From a bacterium (lineage in GTDB: Bacteria > Bacillota_I > Bacilli_A > RF39 > UBA660): a DNA stretch of 29,982 bases. Where the stretch lies: contig RKAV01000078.1 in the NCBI GenBank assembly GCA_014846175.1, positions 1 through 29,982 on the forward strand, written 5' to 3'. The notes beneath the pieces are model-generated. The model did no database searches. It was not told the DNA's origin and was given only the letters and a program-made list of their open reading frames with translations. This document shows, one piece after another, positions 7,770 to 16,169 of the stretch. Numbering within the stretch: the first letter of the stretch is position 1; the number at the start of each line of letters is the position of its first letter. The position numbers and the translations under genes were made by a program.

Positions 7770-9365
7770 CTATAATGTTGGATAAACTCCAGGACCTATT
7801 GGTAAGCCTATTAAATACCAACCTATTGTTAATAAAATCCAAGAAATTGAAATTATTGTAAAGTATGGCATTACATAAGCAATTGCTTGGTGAATAGTTA
7901 TTGGTTTTGACTTATCTTTATTATATATATTTAAGTACCCTATATATATTGCAAAAGCAGCTAATAGTGGTGTAATACCGGCAGTCATTGAATCACCTGC
8001 TCTTAGAATAAACTGAGCAAATTGTGGTGATATATTAGCTTGCATCATAGCTGGTACCATAACTGGAGCAAATATTTGCCATTTACTAGACGGTGTAGTA
8101 ACAAATATATTAGCTATAGCTATTAATACTAAAGAAATAATTATAAGTGGTAATGCACTAAAGGAAACACTTCCTAAGATATTAGCACCCCAAGTAGCTA
8201 TTATTGTTCCAATGTTAGTTTCTCTAAAAATAGAAATAAACTGACTTGCTACAAATAATAACATAACCATTTCTGCACTTGATGTAAACATCTTTTCACA
8301 GCCATATATTAATTCCTTATCATTTTTGATTGATTTAGCACCTATTCCATAAGCTATACTTGTAAGAATAAATAATAAACTTATCATATAAGTAAATCCA
8401 TCTTGAAAATATGAATTAGTACCAAATAATTGACCTAAATAAGTATCTTCACTCATATCTAGTAGCATACCACTAGAAGGTAAATTAGGTATTATCATAT
8501 AGATAAAAGCTATTATGATAATTATTGCTGTAATAAAAGCACATTTAAGCCCTGAATTTTCTCTCTTATCCTGAATAATTTTTTCTTGTTCTAGTTCTTC
8601 TTCATCTAAGATTGCTAATTCTTCAGTTTTAATATTTTCCTGATTATCCTTATATTTACCTAATCTCTTAACTATTATAGCTTCTACAATTATAGTTCCA
8701 ATAATTGAAAGTAAAACTGAAAAAGCAATTATTATAATTAAGTTAGATGTCAAACTAATATGTGTACTTTTATCAATTAATCTAGCAGCTGATGTTGTAT
8801 AAGGAATTAAGTTAACTTCCATTGAACCTACAAATAAACTTATAGCTGAACCAAAACTAACACCAGAAAAAGCTGCTATTATTCCTACAAATGGATTTCT
8901 ATTATTTGCTTGAAATATTATTGCTGATAAAGGTATTAATAAAACATAACCAATATCATTTATTAAAGAAGAAACAGTCGCTAGAAAAATAATAATAAAG
9001 GTAACTATTCTCTTATCAACTTTTTTTACTTTTTTCGAGATAAGTGTATCAAGAAAACCAGTTGATGATGAAACACTTAATCCTATCAAGGTAAGTACTA
9101 ACATACCAAACGGAGCAAATGATAAAAAATTACGTAATGCATTACTGAAAATAAACTTCATTCCATCAAAAGTTAACATATTTTTTACTGCTACTAAAAC
9201 ACTTTCGAGTTCATAATTAGATGTGTTAACTTTACTATATGTTCCTTGCATTTGTAAAGCTGATAAAATAGCACTTGCTATTAATGTTAATATAGTTAAG
9301 AAAATAAAAACAGTAATTGGATGAAAATAAAATTTTTTAAGTTTCAGTTTTTTCTTGTCCTTCAT
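7770..9365 (-). CDS. AbgT-family transporter
   Basis: A 531-residue polytopic membrane protein with about 11-13 hydrophobic segments. The N-terminal FYFHPITVFIFL, the NFLSFAPFGMLVLTLIGLSV stretch, and the NLIPYTTSAARLI and FVTTPSSKWQIFAPVM motifs match the AbgT family. These carry p-aminobenzoyl-glutamate or export sulfonamides in studied members; substrate here is not known. A charged cytoplasmic loop with many Glu/Lys (about 238-265) divides two halves. The start at 9365 has a good SD (AGAGGAG) and overlaps the end of yyzM by 29 bases, so it is co-expressed with the par-mscS-yyzM group. It is not part of the Bacillus origin gene order; base composition does not look foreign. Could serve folate-precursor salvage. 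Confidence 0.85.
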   Translation of the reverse strand: MKDKKKLKLKKFYFHPITVFIFLTILTLIASAILSALQMQGTYSKVNTSNYELESVLVAVKNMLTFDGMKFIFSNALRNFLSFAPFGMLVLTLIGLSVSSSTGFLDTLISKKVKKVDKRIVTFIIIFLATVSSLINDIGYVLLIPLSAIIFQANNRNPFVGIIAAFSGVSFGSAISLFVGSMEVNLIPYTTSAARLIDKSTHISLTSNLIIIIAFSVLLSIIGTIIVEAIIVKRLGKYKDNQENIKTEELAILDEEELEQEKIIQDKRENSGLKCAFITAIIIIIAFIYMIIPNLPSSGMLLDMSEDTYLGQLFGTNSYFQDGFTYMISLLFILTSIAYGIGAKSIKNDKELIYGCEKMFTSSAEMVMLLFVASQFISIFRETNIGTIIATWGANILGSVSFSALPLIIISLVLIAIANIFVTTPSSKWQIFAPVMVPAMMQANISPQFAQFILRAGDSMTAGITPLLAAFAIYIGYLNIYNKDKSKPITIHQAIAYVMPYFTIISISWILLTIGWYLIGLPIGPGVYPTL

Positions 9366-9552
9366 ATAATTTCTCCTCTACTTTCTTAATTTTTTTATTT
9401 AATTCTATTCTTGGTATCAATATTGTTCTACCACAATTACAACATTTTAATTTAATATCTACTCCAAGTCGTACTACTTCCCATTCGTTAGCACCACAAG
9501 GATGGCCTTTTTTTAGAATTAAATGACTACCTAATTTATAATCATTATTCAT
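9337..9552 (-). CDS. yyzM: DUF951 family small protein (YyzM)
   Basis: A 71-residue protein with the DUF951 signature: KKGHPCGANEWEVVRLGVDIKLKC then CGRTILIPR. The conserved Cys residues (HPCG, KCCNCGR) suggest a small metal- or nucleic-acid-binding fold; function is unknown. In B. subtilis yyzM also lies in this region beside the ychF homologue and an MscS-type channel gene. Its start overlaps the end of mscS by 8 bases and its end overlaps the abgT start by 29 bases. Confidence 0.88.
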   Translation of the reverse strand: MNNDYKLGSHLILKKGHPCGANEWEVVRLGVDIKLKCCNCGRTILIPRIELNKKIKKVEEKLYEGQEKTET

Positions 9553-10348
9553 TGTGCACCTCTAACTGTGGATATGGTATCTTAATTCCTGCTTCATCTA
9601 AAGCTAATTTAAAGTCTTTTTTCATTCTTCTTTCAACCACAAAATTTTTATTAGACTTAGTTTTTAAAACAACTCTATAAATAACTGCAGAATCATCTAG
9701 CTTTTCCACTCCCCATAACTCACACTTACCTTTTAGATTATCATAAGTTTTATTAATCTTTTCCATAGTAGCATTTATAACTTTTTCTACTTCATTTAAG
9801 TCACTTTCATAACTTACTGATATATCAACTACCGCTAAAGAAGGATTTAAACTATAGTTAATTACTTCGTTTATAGTATGATTAGAGATAATCTTTACAG
9901 CACCTTTATAGTCTTTTATTCTAGTTGTTTTAAGTCCCATAGAAATAACATCACCTCTAAATCCATTGATGGATACGTTATCTCCTATTTCAAATTGGTC
10001 TTCTAAAAGAATCGCCAATCCTGCTAAAAAATCTTTTGCTACATCTTGAAATGCTAAAGAAAGAACTGCTGTAGCAATACCAAGTCCTGCAAATATTTTG
10101 CTAACATCTACATGATACAATGAAAGAATTGATAATATTGTTATAATAATTATAAAATACTTAACAAAATTAGTAATAATACTTTTTGAAGTTTCCAATT
10201 TCCTACGATGTTTTGATGATACATTATTTTTAAGTAAAATTTGTTGTAAAATTAAATTGAGCAATCTATAAAATATATAAGCTACCCCTATATAAATAAC
10301 TGGTTTCAAAATATATAAAAAGACTTCTGAATCTAAAAATGCCTTCAT
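9545..10348 (-). CDS. MscS-family small-conductance mechanosensitive channel
   Basis: A 267-residue channel: three transmembrane helices (about 10-30, 60-80, 83-115), with the pore-lining helix GLGIATAVLSLAFQDVAKDF (about 88-107) and the following DQFEIGDNVSINGFRGDV beta domain, both hallmarks of MscS. The C-terminal cytoplasmic alpha-beta domain ends GIKIPYPQLEVHNE. It opens on membrane tension to release solutes under hypo-osmotic shock. Located 15 bases after parB, overlapping yyzM by 8 bases, as in other Bacilli. Confidence 0.92.
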   Translation of the reverse strand: MKAFLDSEVFLYILKPVIYIGVAYIFYRLLNLILQQILLKNNVSSKHRRKLETSKSIITNFVKYFIIIITILSILSLYHVDVSKIFAGLGIATAVLSLAFQDVAKDFLAGLAILLEDQFEIGDNVSINGFRGDVISMGLKTTRIKDYKGAVKIISNHTINEVINYSLNPSLAVVDISVSYESDLNEVEKVINATMEKINKTYDNLKGKCELWGVEKLDDSAVIYRVVLKTKSNKNFVVERRMKKDFKLALDEAGIKIPYPQLEVHNE

Positions 10349-10363
10349 TGTATCACTTCCTTA

Positions 10364-11245
10364 TTATTTATCTAATTGCATAATTTCAAGTATTCTTGTT
10401 AAGTCTGCTGCATTTTCAAACTTTATTTCTACTTTATTTTTTTTAATTCTAACCCGTGTACCTAATTTATCACACAAAGTACTTGCTATATAGCTATATT
10501 CTGAATCGCTAGCTTCTCTTCTTCTAATTTCTTTTTTTCTATGAAATTCAACTGGTGAATTTGTCATGTTTTCTAGTTGTCTAACACTTAATTTTTTTTC
10601 TACTGTTTCATTTGCTAGTCTTTTAATTTGTTCTTTATCTGATAATTTACTTAAAATTCTAGCATGTCCCATAGATAATTCTTTAGTAATTATCATATCT
10701 TTTACTTCTTCTGGTAAAGATAATAATCCCATCATATTAGTAATATGACTACGGCTCTTACCTACTTTTTTAGATAATTCTTCTTGGGTTAAATTTAATT
10801 CTTGTTGCAATTTTTTATAAGCCATTGCTTCTTCCATAGCATTTAAATCTTCTCTTTGGAGATTTTCAAGTAATGCTATTTCCATCATTTGTTCATCATT
10901 TAGTTCTTTTACAATAGCTGGTATTTTATCAAGTCCAGCCATTCTACTAGCAAGAACTCTTCTTTCCCCAGCAACTATTTCATAGCCTTTTATACTTTTC
11001 TTAGCTATAATTGGTTGAAAAACTCCATGTTCTTTAATAGAAGAAGCTAAGTCTTGTAGTGCTTCCTCATCAAATGTTTTTCTTGGCTGATAAGGATTAC
11101 TACGTAATTGATCTAAATCTAAATCAATAATTTCATTTTTAGGTGTAGATTCTATAATTTTTTCTTCTACTTTATTTATATCTATTTGCTCAGTATTGAA
11201 TAACTCTTCTAGTCCTTTACCCAAGGCTCTTCTTTTAGTTTCCAT
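10364..11245 (-). CDS. parB: Chromosome partitioning protein ParB (Spo0J)
   Basis: About 293 residues from METKRRALGKGLEELF, the usual ParB/Spo0J N-terminus. The CTP-binding boxes are present: QPRKTFDE (about 53-60) and the GERRVLASRMAG box II (94-104), then LLENLQREDLN. The HTH parS reader is TQEELSKKVGKSRSHITN (about 153-170). Recognition positions are of ParB type: R165 and G193. The C-terminal dimerisation domain ends KNKVEIKFENAADLTRILEIM. It loads at parS as a CTP-dependent DNA clamp and works with ParA in origin segregation. The ATG at 11245 lies inside the end of parA (11-base overlap); a TTG three codons upstream is an alternative start but sits too close to the SD (AAAGGAAGTGA). Confidence 0.95.
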   Translation of the reverse strand: METKRRALGKGLEELFNTEQIDINKVEEKIIESTPKNEIIDLDLDQLRSNPYQPRKTFDEEALQDLASSIKEHGVFQPIIAKKSIKGYEIVAGERRVLASRMAGLDKIPAIVKELNDEQMMEIALLENLQREDLNAMEEAMAYKKLQQELNLTQEELSKKVGKSRSHITNMMGLLSLPEEVKDMIITKELSMGHARILSKLSDKEQIKRLANETVEKKLSVRQLENMTNSPVEFHRKKEIRRREASDSEYSYIASTLCDKLGTRVRIKKNKVEIKFENAADLTRILEIMQLDK

Positions 11246-12020
11246 TACGATCAATCACTTCCTTTGCTAAATTTAAATATGCTTCACTACCCTTACTCTT
11301 AGGGTCATATACTATTATTGGTTCTCCATGACTTGGTGCTTCTGTTAATCTTATTAATCTTGGAATAATAGTATTGTAAACTTTTTCTTTAAAAAATTTT
11401 CTAATATCTTCTACAACCTCAAACCCTAAATTAGTTCTTGAATCTAACATAGTTAGTAAAACTCCTTCTATATCTAAATTTGGATTTAATTGTTTCTGAG
11501 CAAGTCGTACAGTATTTAATAATTGCATAATTCCTTCTAGGGCAAAGAATTCACATTGAACAGGAATAATAACTGAATCACTAGCAGTTAAAGCATTAGT
11601 AGTAATTAATCCTAGAGAAGGGGGACAATCTATAATAATGAAATCAAAATTATCTTTTACATCTTGCAAGTGCTGTTTTAATTGTGCACCTTTAGCAAAG
11701 CCAGGCTCTTGTTGACTTTTTTCTAATAATTCTATATCAAGTCCTGCTAGATTTATAGTAGCTGGCAAAACATATAATTGTTTATATTTAGTTTTTATCA
11801 TGGCTTCTAAACAAGTACATCTTCCTGTTAACACATCATAAATACTATTGTTTATATCTCCTTTATTTATTCCAACTCCTGTTGTTGTATTTCCTTGTGG
11901 ATCTAAATCAATTAATAAAACTCTTTTACCTAAATAGGAAAGAGAAGCAGATAAATTAATACTAGTAGTAGTCTTACCTACTCCTCCTTTTTGGTTTACT
12001 AATGATATGACTTTTCCCAT
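11235..12020 (-). CDS. parA: Chromosome partitioning ATPase ParA (Soj)
   Basis: A 261-residue deviant-Walker ATPase: MGKVISLVNQ then KGGVGKTTT (11-19), LLIDLDPQGNTTTG, IIIDCPPSLG. It binds nucleoid DNA as an ATP dimer, is stimulated by ParB, and in Bacillus also regulates DnaA. A GTG three codons upstream overlaps the weak SD (GAGTGA); the ATG at 12020 is preferred. parB begins within its last codons. Own promoter and the preceding noc terminator make parA the first gene of a parA-parB-mscS-yyzM-abgT unit. Confidence 0.95.
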   Translation of the reverse strand: MGKVISLVNQKGGVGKTTTSINLSASLSYLGKRVLLIDLDPQGNTTTGVGINKGDINNSIYDVLTGRCTCLEAMIKTKYKQLYVLPATINLAGLDIELLEKSQQEPGFAKGAQLKQHLQDVKDNFDFIIIDCPPSLGLITTNALTASDSVIIPVQCEFFALEGIMQLLNTVRLAQKQLNPNLDIEGVLLTMLDSRTNLGFEVVEDIRKFFKEKVYNTIIPRLIRLTEAPSHGEPIIVYDPKSKGSEAYLNLAKEVIDRNGN

Positions 12021-12053
12021 TTTTATCACTCGTTTCTTTCATAACTCTATTTA

Positions 12054-12082
12054 ATTGTATCAAAAATAGCTTATTATGAAAA
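12054..12082 (-). promoter_or_regulatory. Promoter for the parAB operon
   Basis: Minus-strand -35 TTTTCA (12082-12077), a 17-base spacer and -10 TACAAT (12059-12054) preceded by TGA (extended -10). It lies between the noc terminator and the parA start, about 34 bases before the ATG. Confidence 0.6.
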
Positions 12083-12093
12083 TAATTTTTAGG

Positions 12094-12117
12094 AAAAAAA
12101 GTAGATTTCTCTACTTT
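12094..12117 (-). terminator. Rho-independent terminator after noc
   Basis: Two bases after the noc stop, the minus-strand RNA forms a perfect 8-bp stem AAAGUAGA/UCUACUUU (12117-12110 with 12105-12098) capped by a GAAA tetraloop and running into a U tract (down to 12094). It separates noc from parAB. Confidence 0.85.
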
Positions 12118-12119
12118 AA

Positions 12120-13586
12120 CTATTCTTCATTTTTAGCTATTTTAATAACTATTTGATAGTTCTTTTCAAAATTCATTTCTTCACTATCAACTCTAAATCC
12201 AGATTGTTCTATTTTCTTAATGGCATCACGTACAGTATCTAAGCAACCATTAAAATCAAGTTTAGTTACTTCTTTCTCTTCCACTGCTTTTTTACCCATT
12301 ATTTTTTCTATATCATCAGAGAAAATAGGATTATGAGCAAAAGGATTATTATATGTATCTAAATAAGGAACTTCATTCTTATCTTCTACTGGTTTCTCCT
12401 GTACATTTGTATTTAGTAAAGCTTCATTTGTTGGTGTATTAACATTTGGATTAGTACTTGATAATAACAAAGCATCTAGTGCAGATTGATTACTAGGAGC
12501 TGACGACTGATTAACTTGTGTACTAGTCGTGTTAGGAGTAGGAGAATCTGGTTGAAAAAACTTAAAATTATTATTTATATTTTGTTCAGTATTATTTTCA
12601 CTTGTTGGATTTACTTTTAATAAATTATCTAATCCCATAGTAGTTTTTTCTTCACCTGTATTAATATCTTGAGCATTATTTCTAAGTTCATCTAAATTAA
12701 ATTCTGAACTAGCTGTACTCTTTAATAATGGATCTTGTATATCAGCTATTTTTTGATTTCCATAATCTATAAATTTAGGTGGAGTACTATAGTCAATATC
12801 TATCTCACTATTAGTATTATTAGTAGTAGGTTTTTGAGAATTTACAGAAGGATTAGGAGCAGGATTATTATTTTCTAAATTTAGATTTGGTAATTTTGGA
12901 ACACTTATGTTTGCATTTTCATTTACTGATACAGGTTCCCTATTTAATAATTTTTCTAAATCCGCTGTAGATATATTTTCTTTAGGTTTAGGATTAATTT
13001 CTTCTTCTAGTTCCCTAACCGTCATTTTATTAGCAATAATTTTATTAAGTAATTGCTTTTGTTTTTCTTGATTATCAACTGTTAATAAAGCTCTAGCATG
13101 ACGTTCTGATATTTTTTCTTTCAATAAAGCATCTTGAACCTCATCAGATAATGATAAAAGTCTTAGTTTATTGGCAACTGCACTCTGGCTTTTCCCCATA
13201 GTTTTAGCTAATTCCTCTTGTGTCATTTGATCTAATTCTAATATTTTTTGATAAGTTCTAGCTTCTTCTATTGGATTTAAATTTTTTCTTTGTAAATTTT
13301 CAAGAAGAGCTACTTTACTACTTTCTTTATCGTCTAAATTACGAACAATAGCTGGTATTTTAGTAAGTCCCGCTAAAGCACTAGCTTTATATCTACGTTC
13401 TCCTGCAACAATTTCATATTTATTTCCTATATTGCGAACAATTATTGGTTGAATTACCCCATGTTCTTTGATAGAAACAGCTAATTCTTTCAATGCTTTT
13501 TCATCAAATATTTGTCTTGGTTGAAATCTATTTGGAATTATATCATCTAAGTATAAATATACAACTTCATTTTCATTATTTTGCAT
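12120..13586 (-). CDS. noc: Nucleoid occlusion protein Noc (ParB paralogue) with very long disordered linker
   Basis: About 488 residues, against roughly 280 for B. subtilis Noc. The N-terminal CTPase-like ParB fold has QPRQIFDEKALKEL, GERRYKASALAG (62-73) and LLENLQRKNLNPIEEA. The HTH reads TQEELAKTMGKSQSAVANKL, and three of the four positions that in ParB/Noc work give Noc specificity are present: Q134, K140, R162 (S145 at the fourth). Residues about 205-428 are a low-complexity Asn/Pro/Ser/Thr-rich linker. The C-terminus (CLDTVRDAIKKIEQSGFRVD to NYQIVIKI) matches the Noc dimerisation domain. The N-terminal amphipathic membrane helix of B. subtilis Noc is not visible. Start: ATG at 13586, 7 bases after GAGG; the ATG two codons upstream is too close. 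Placement between rsmG and parA matches Bacillus noc. Confidence 0.9.
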   Translation of the reverse strand: MQNNENEVVYLYLDDIIPNRFQPRQIFDEKALKELAVSIKEHGVIQPIIVRNIGNKYEIVAGERRYKASALAGLTKIPAIVRNLDDKESSKVALLENLQRKNLNPIEEARTYQKILELDQMTQEELAKTMGKSQSAVANKLRLLSLSDEVQDALLKEKISERHARALLTVDNQEKQKQLLNKIIANKMTVRELEEEINPKPKENISTADLEKLLNREPVSVNENANISVPKLPNLNLENNNPAPNPSVNSQKPTTNNTNSEIDIDYSTPPKFIDYGNQKIADIQDPLLKSTASSEFNLDELRNNAQDINTGEEKTTMGLDNLLKVNPTSENNTEQNINNNFKFFQPDSPTPNTTSTQVNQSSAPSNQSALDALLLSSTNPNVNTPTNEALLNTNVQEKPVEDKNEVPYLDTYNNPFAHNPIFSDDIEKIMGKKAVEEKEVTKLDFNGCLDTVRDAIKKIEQSGFRVDSEEMNFEKNYQIVIKIAKNEE

Positions 13587-13628
13587 TAACATCCCTCACT
13601 TTATTCTTTCTAATCTTTCTATGATAAC

Positions 13629-13657
13629 ATTATAACATCAAAAGAATAATTAATCTA
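13629..13657 (-). promoter_or_regulatory. Promoter for noc
   Basis: Minus-strand -10 TATAAT (13634-13629) with TGT directly upstream (extended -10), a 17-base spacer and a weak -35 TAGATT (13657-13652). It lies in the 75-base gap between rsmG and noc. Confidence 0.55.
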
Positions 13658-13661
13658 GCAA

Positions 13662-14306
13662 TTAATTATATTTTATCTTCAAAATAGTTCTATTACTTCC
13701 CTCTTTTGGTAACTTAAATTCTACTTTACTATCTAAAATATAGTTTTTTCTTTTAAGAATTGGCTGAGCCATTTCTAATTCTTCTACTACATTGCCTTTC
13801 ATAGCAACAAAATAACCATTTTTCTTTACAAGTGGCATAGTCCAAGATAATAATTTAGATAAATTAGCTACTGCTCTTGCAGTAACTATATCATATTTAT
13901 TACCTTTTCTAGCTAAGTCTTCAGCTCTTACATGAATAGCTTCTATCCCATTCAAATTTAAATCTTTAATTACTTTATTCAGATAATTAACTCGTTTTTG
14001 CAAAGCATCTACTAATGTTATTTCTAAGTTTGGATAAAATATTTTTAAAACTAAGCCTGGAAAACCAGCACCAGTTCCAACATCACATAATGTTAAGTTG
14101 CCAGTCAAATCACAAACTTTAGTTATAGTTAAACTATCATAGAAATGTTTTAAATAAACATCAGCTTTTGATATTATTCTAGTTAAATTCATTACTTTAT
14201 TTTCTTCTATCATTATTTCATATAGTTTTTCAAGTTTTGATAATTGTTCCTCTGTTGAATTGATTCCTAATTGTTTTACTTGTTCCACAAATTCAGTTTC
14301 AGTCAT
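13662..14306 (-). CDS. rsmG: 16S rRNA (guanine-527-N7)-methyltransferase RsmG (GidB)
   Basis: A 214-residue class I methyltransferase. The N-terminal helix contains NKVMNLTRI, the SAM-binding loop is CDVGTGAGFPG (about 74-84), followed by TLVDALQKRVNYL and the TARAVANLSKLLSW motif. It methylates G527 in the 530 loop of 16S rRNA; loss gives low-level streptomycin resistance in other bacteria. Its ATG overlaps the end of mnmG by 8 bases, the usual gidA-gidB pairing. The SD AGGGGA lies in the mnmG end. Confidence 0.95.
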   Translation of the reverse strand: MTETEFVEQVKQLGINSTEEQLSKLEKLYEIMIEENKVMNLTRIISKADVYLKHFYDSLTITKVCDLTGNLTLCDVGTGAGFPGLVLKIFYPNLEITLVDALQKRVNYLNKVIKDLNLNGIEAIHVRAEDLARKGNKYDIVTARAVANLSKLLSWTMPLVKKNGYFVAMKGNVVEELEMAQPILKRKNYILDSKVEFKLPKEGSNRTILKIKYN

Positions 14307-16164
14307 TTTTTCTTTCCCCTTTTTTTAAATAAACCATTATTATAGCAATATCTGCCGGATTAACTCCACTTATTCTACTTGCTTGAGCTAGTGTTTCTGG
14401 TTCTACTGCCTTTAATTTTTCACGAGCTTCACTAGCAATATTTTTTATATCATCATAAGAAATATTAGCAGGTATCTTTATTTTTTCTAAGTCTAACAAC
14501 TTTTTAGTATCTTTTTCTTGTTTTTTAATATAGCCTTCATACTGAACTTGAATTTCTACTTCTTCTTTTTCTTCTTTTGAATAAGGAAATTCTTTAAAAT
14601 TTTCTATATCACTAAAAGATAATTCTGGTCTTTTTAACAAATCATATAGTGTTATACCATCTTTTAAACTAGATGTTCCTAAGTTTTCTAACAATATATT
14701 AGTATCTTTTGTAGGTGTTATCTTTTCATTCTTTAAAATGTTTTTTATCTTTTCAATATTACTTTTCTTTTCATTAAATTTCTTATAAGTTTCTTCATCA
14801 ATTAAACCTATTTGATAACCATAGTCTCTTAATCTTAAATCAGCATTATCATTTCTTAATAGTAATCTATATTCTGCTCTTGAGGTTAAAAGTCTATAAG
14901 GATCTTTTACTCCTTTAGTTACTAAGTCATCAATTAAAACACCTATATATGATTCACTTCTATTAAGAATTAATGGTTCTTTTCCTTCTATTTTTAAGCT
15001 CGCATTTATCCCTGCAATTAATCCTTGACCAGCAGCTTCCTCATAACCACTTGTTCCATTTATTTGACCAGCTGTATAAAGTCCTTCTATTAATTTTGTT
15101 TCAAGACTGCGTTTAATTTGTTTAGAATCAATAGCATCATATTCAATTGCATAAGCATATCTTAAAATTTTAGCATTTTCTAACCCTTTTAAGCTATGAA
15201 CCATTTCTTCTTGAACATATTCAGGCATACTTGTCGAAAATCCTTGCAAATATATATCATCATATGATAAACTTTCCGGTTCTAAAAATAATTGATGACG
15301 TTCTTTATCACTAAATCTTACTACTTTATCTTCTATTGATGGACAATATCTTGGACCTACTCCTTCAACATAACCACCATACATACTAGATTCCTTTAAA
15401 TGTTCTTTTATAATTTCATGAGTTTTACTATTGGTATAAACTAAGTGACAAGGTATTTGATAGTGATATGCTAAAGCATCATTATTATCATAAGAAAAAG
15501 TTAAATTTTCTTTACTACCTTCCTCTATCGCTACTTTATCAAAATCTATACTACTTCTTTCAATTCTTGGAGGAGTTCCTGTTTTTAATCTTTTAATAGT
15601 AAATCCTAACTCTTTTAATTTAGTACTTAAAAATTTACTTTCTTTTTCTCCATGTGGTCCTTCAGACTTTTTTTTGCTACCTATTAAAATAGAACTTCTT
15701 AAATAAGTACCAGTAGTTAATATTACCGCTTTACTATTAATCTTTGTGCCATCTGCTAAAATAACTCCACCAATCTTACCATCTTCTACTATTAAATCTT
15801 CTACAAATGCTCCTATCAACTCTAAATTTTCTTGATTTTTAAGAGTTTTCTGCATTTCCTTTTTATATAAAACTTTATCAGCTTGAGCTCGTAAAGCTTG
15901 AACTGCTTTTCCTTTTTTAGTATTTAATATCTTCATTTGAAGAGAACTTTTATCAGTATTTTTAGCCATCTCTCCACCTAAAGCATCTATTTCTCTTACC
16001 ACTATACCTTTAGCAGGTCCTCCTATAGAAGGATTACATGGCATATCAGCAATATTATCTAGATTTCCACTTATTAATAATGTTTTATGATTTTTTCTAG
16101 CACAAGCAAGAGCAGCTTCACAACCGGCATGTCCTCCTCCTACTACAATTATTTCATAACTCAT
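14299..16164 (-). CDS. mnmG: tRNA uridine-34 carboxymethylaminomethyl synthesis enzyme MnmG (GidA)
   Basis: A 621-residue FAD-dependent enzyme that with MnmE makes (carboxymethyl)aminomethyl-uridine at the wobble position of certain tRNAs. The N-terminal dinucleotide-binding motif is VVGGGHAGCEAA (8-18), followed by MPCNPSIGGPAKG, RLKTGTPPRI, and the NGTSGYEEAAGQGLIAG FAD segment. The C-terminal domain (ASRISGVNPADIAIIMVYLK) binds MnmE and tRNA. Length is normal. The stop is TGA, overlapping rsmG. It starts 5 bases after mnmE, with the SD inside the mnmE stop region. Confidence 0.97.
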   Translation of the reverse strand: MSYEIIVVGGGHAGCEAALACARKNHKTLLISGNLDNIADMPCNPSIGGPAKGIVVREIDALGGEMAKNTDKSSLQMKILNTKKGKAVQALRAQADKVLYKKEMQKTLKNQENLELIGAFVEDLIVEDGKIGGVILADGTKINSKAVILTTGTYLRSSILIGSKKKSEGPHGEKESKFLSTKLKELGFTIKRLKTGTPPRIERSSIDFDKVAIEEGSKENLTFSYDNNDALAYHYQIPCHLVYTNSKTHEIIKEHLKESSMYGGYVEGVGPRYCPSIEDKVVRFSDKERHQLFLEPESLSYDDIYLQGFSTSMPEYVQEEMVHSLKGLENAKILRYAYAIEYDAIDSKQIKRSLETKLIEGLYTAGQINGTSGYEEAAGQGLIAGINASLKIEGKEPLILNRSESYIGVLIDDLVTKGVKDPYRLLTSRAEYRLLLRNDNADLRLRDYGYQIGLIDEETYKKFNEKKSNIEKIKNILKNEKITPTKDTNILLENLGTSSLKDGITLYDLLKRPELSFSDIENFKEFPYSKEEKEEVEIQVQYEGYIKKQEKDTKKLLDLEKIKIPANISYDDIKNIASEAREKLKAVEPETLAQASRISGVNPADIAIIMVYLKKGERKND

Positions 16165-16169
16165 CTAAA

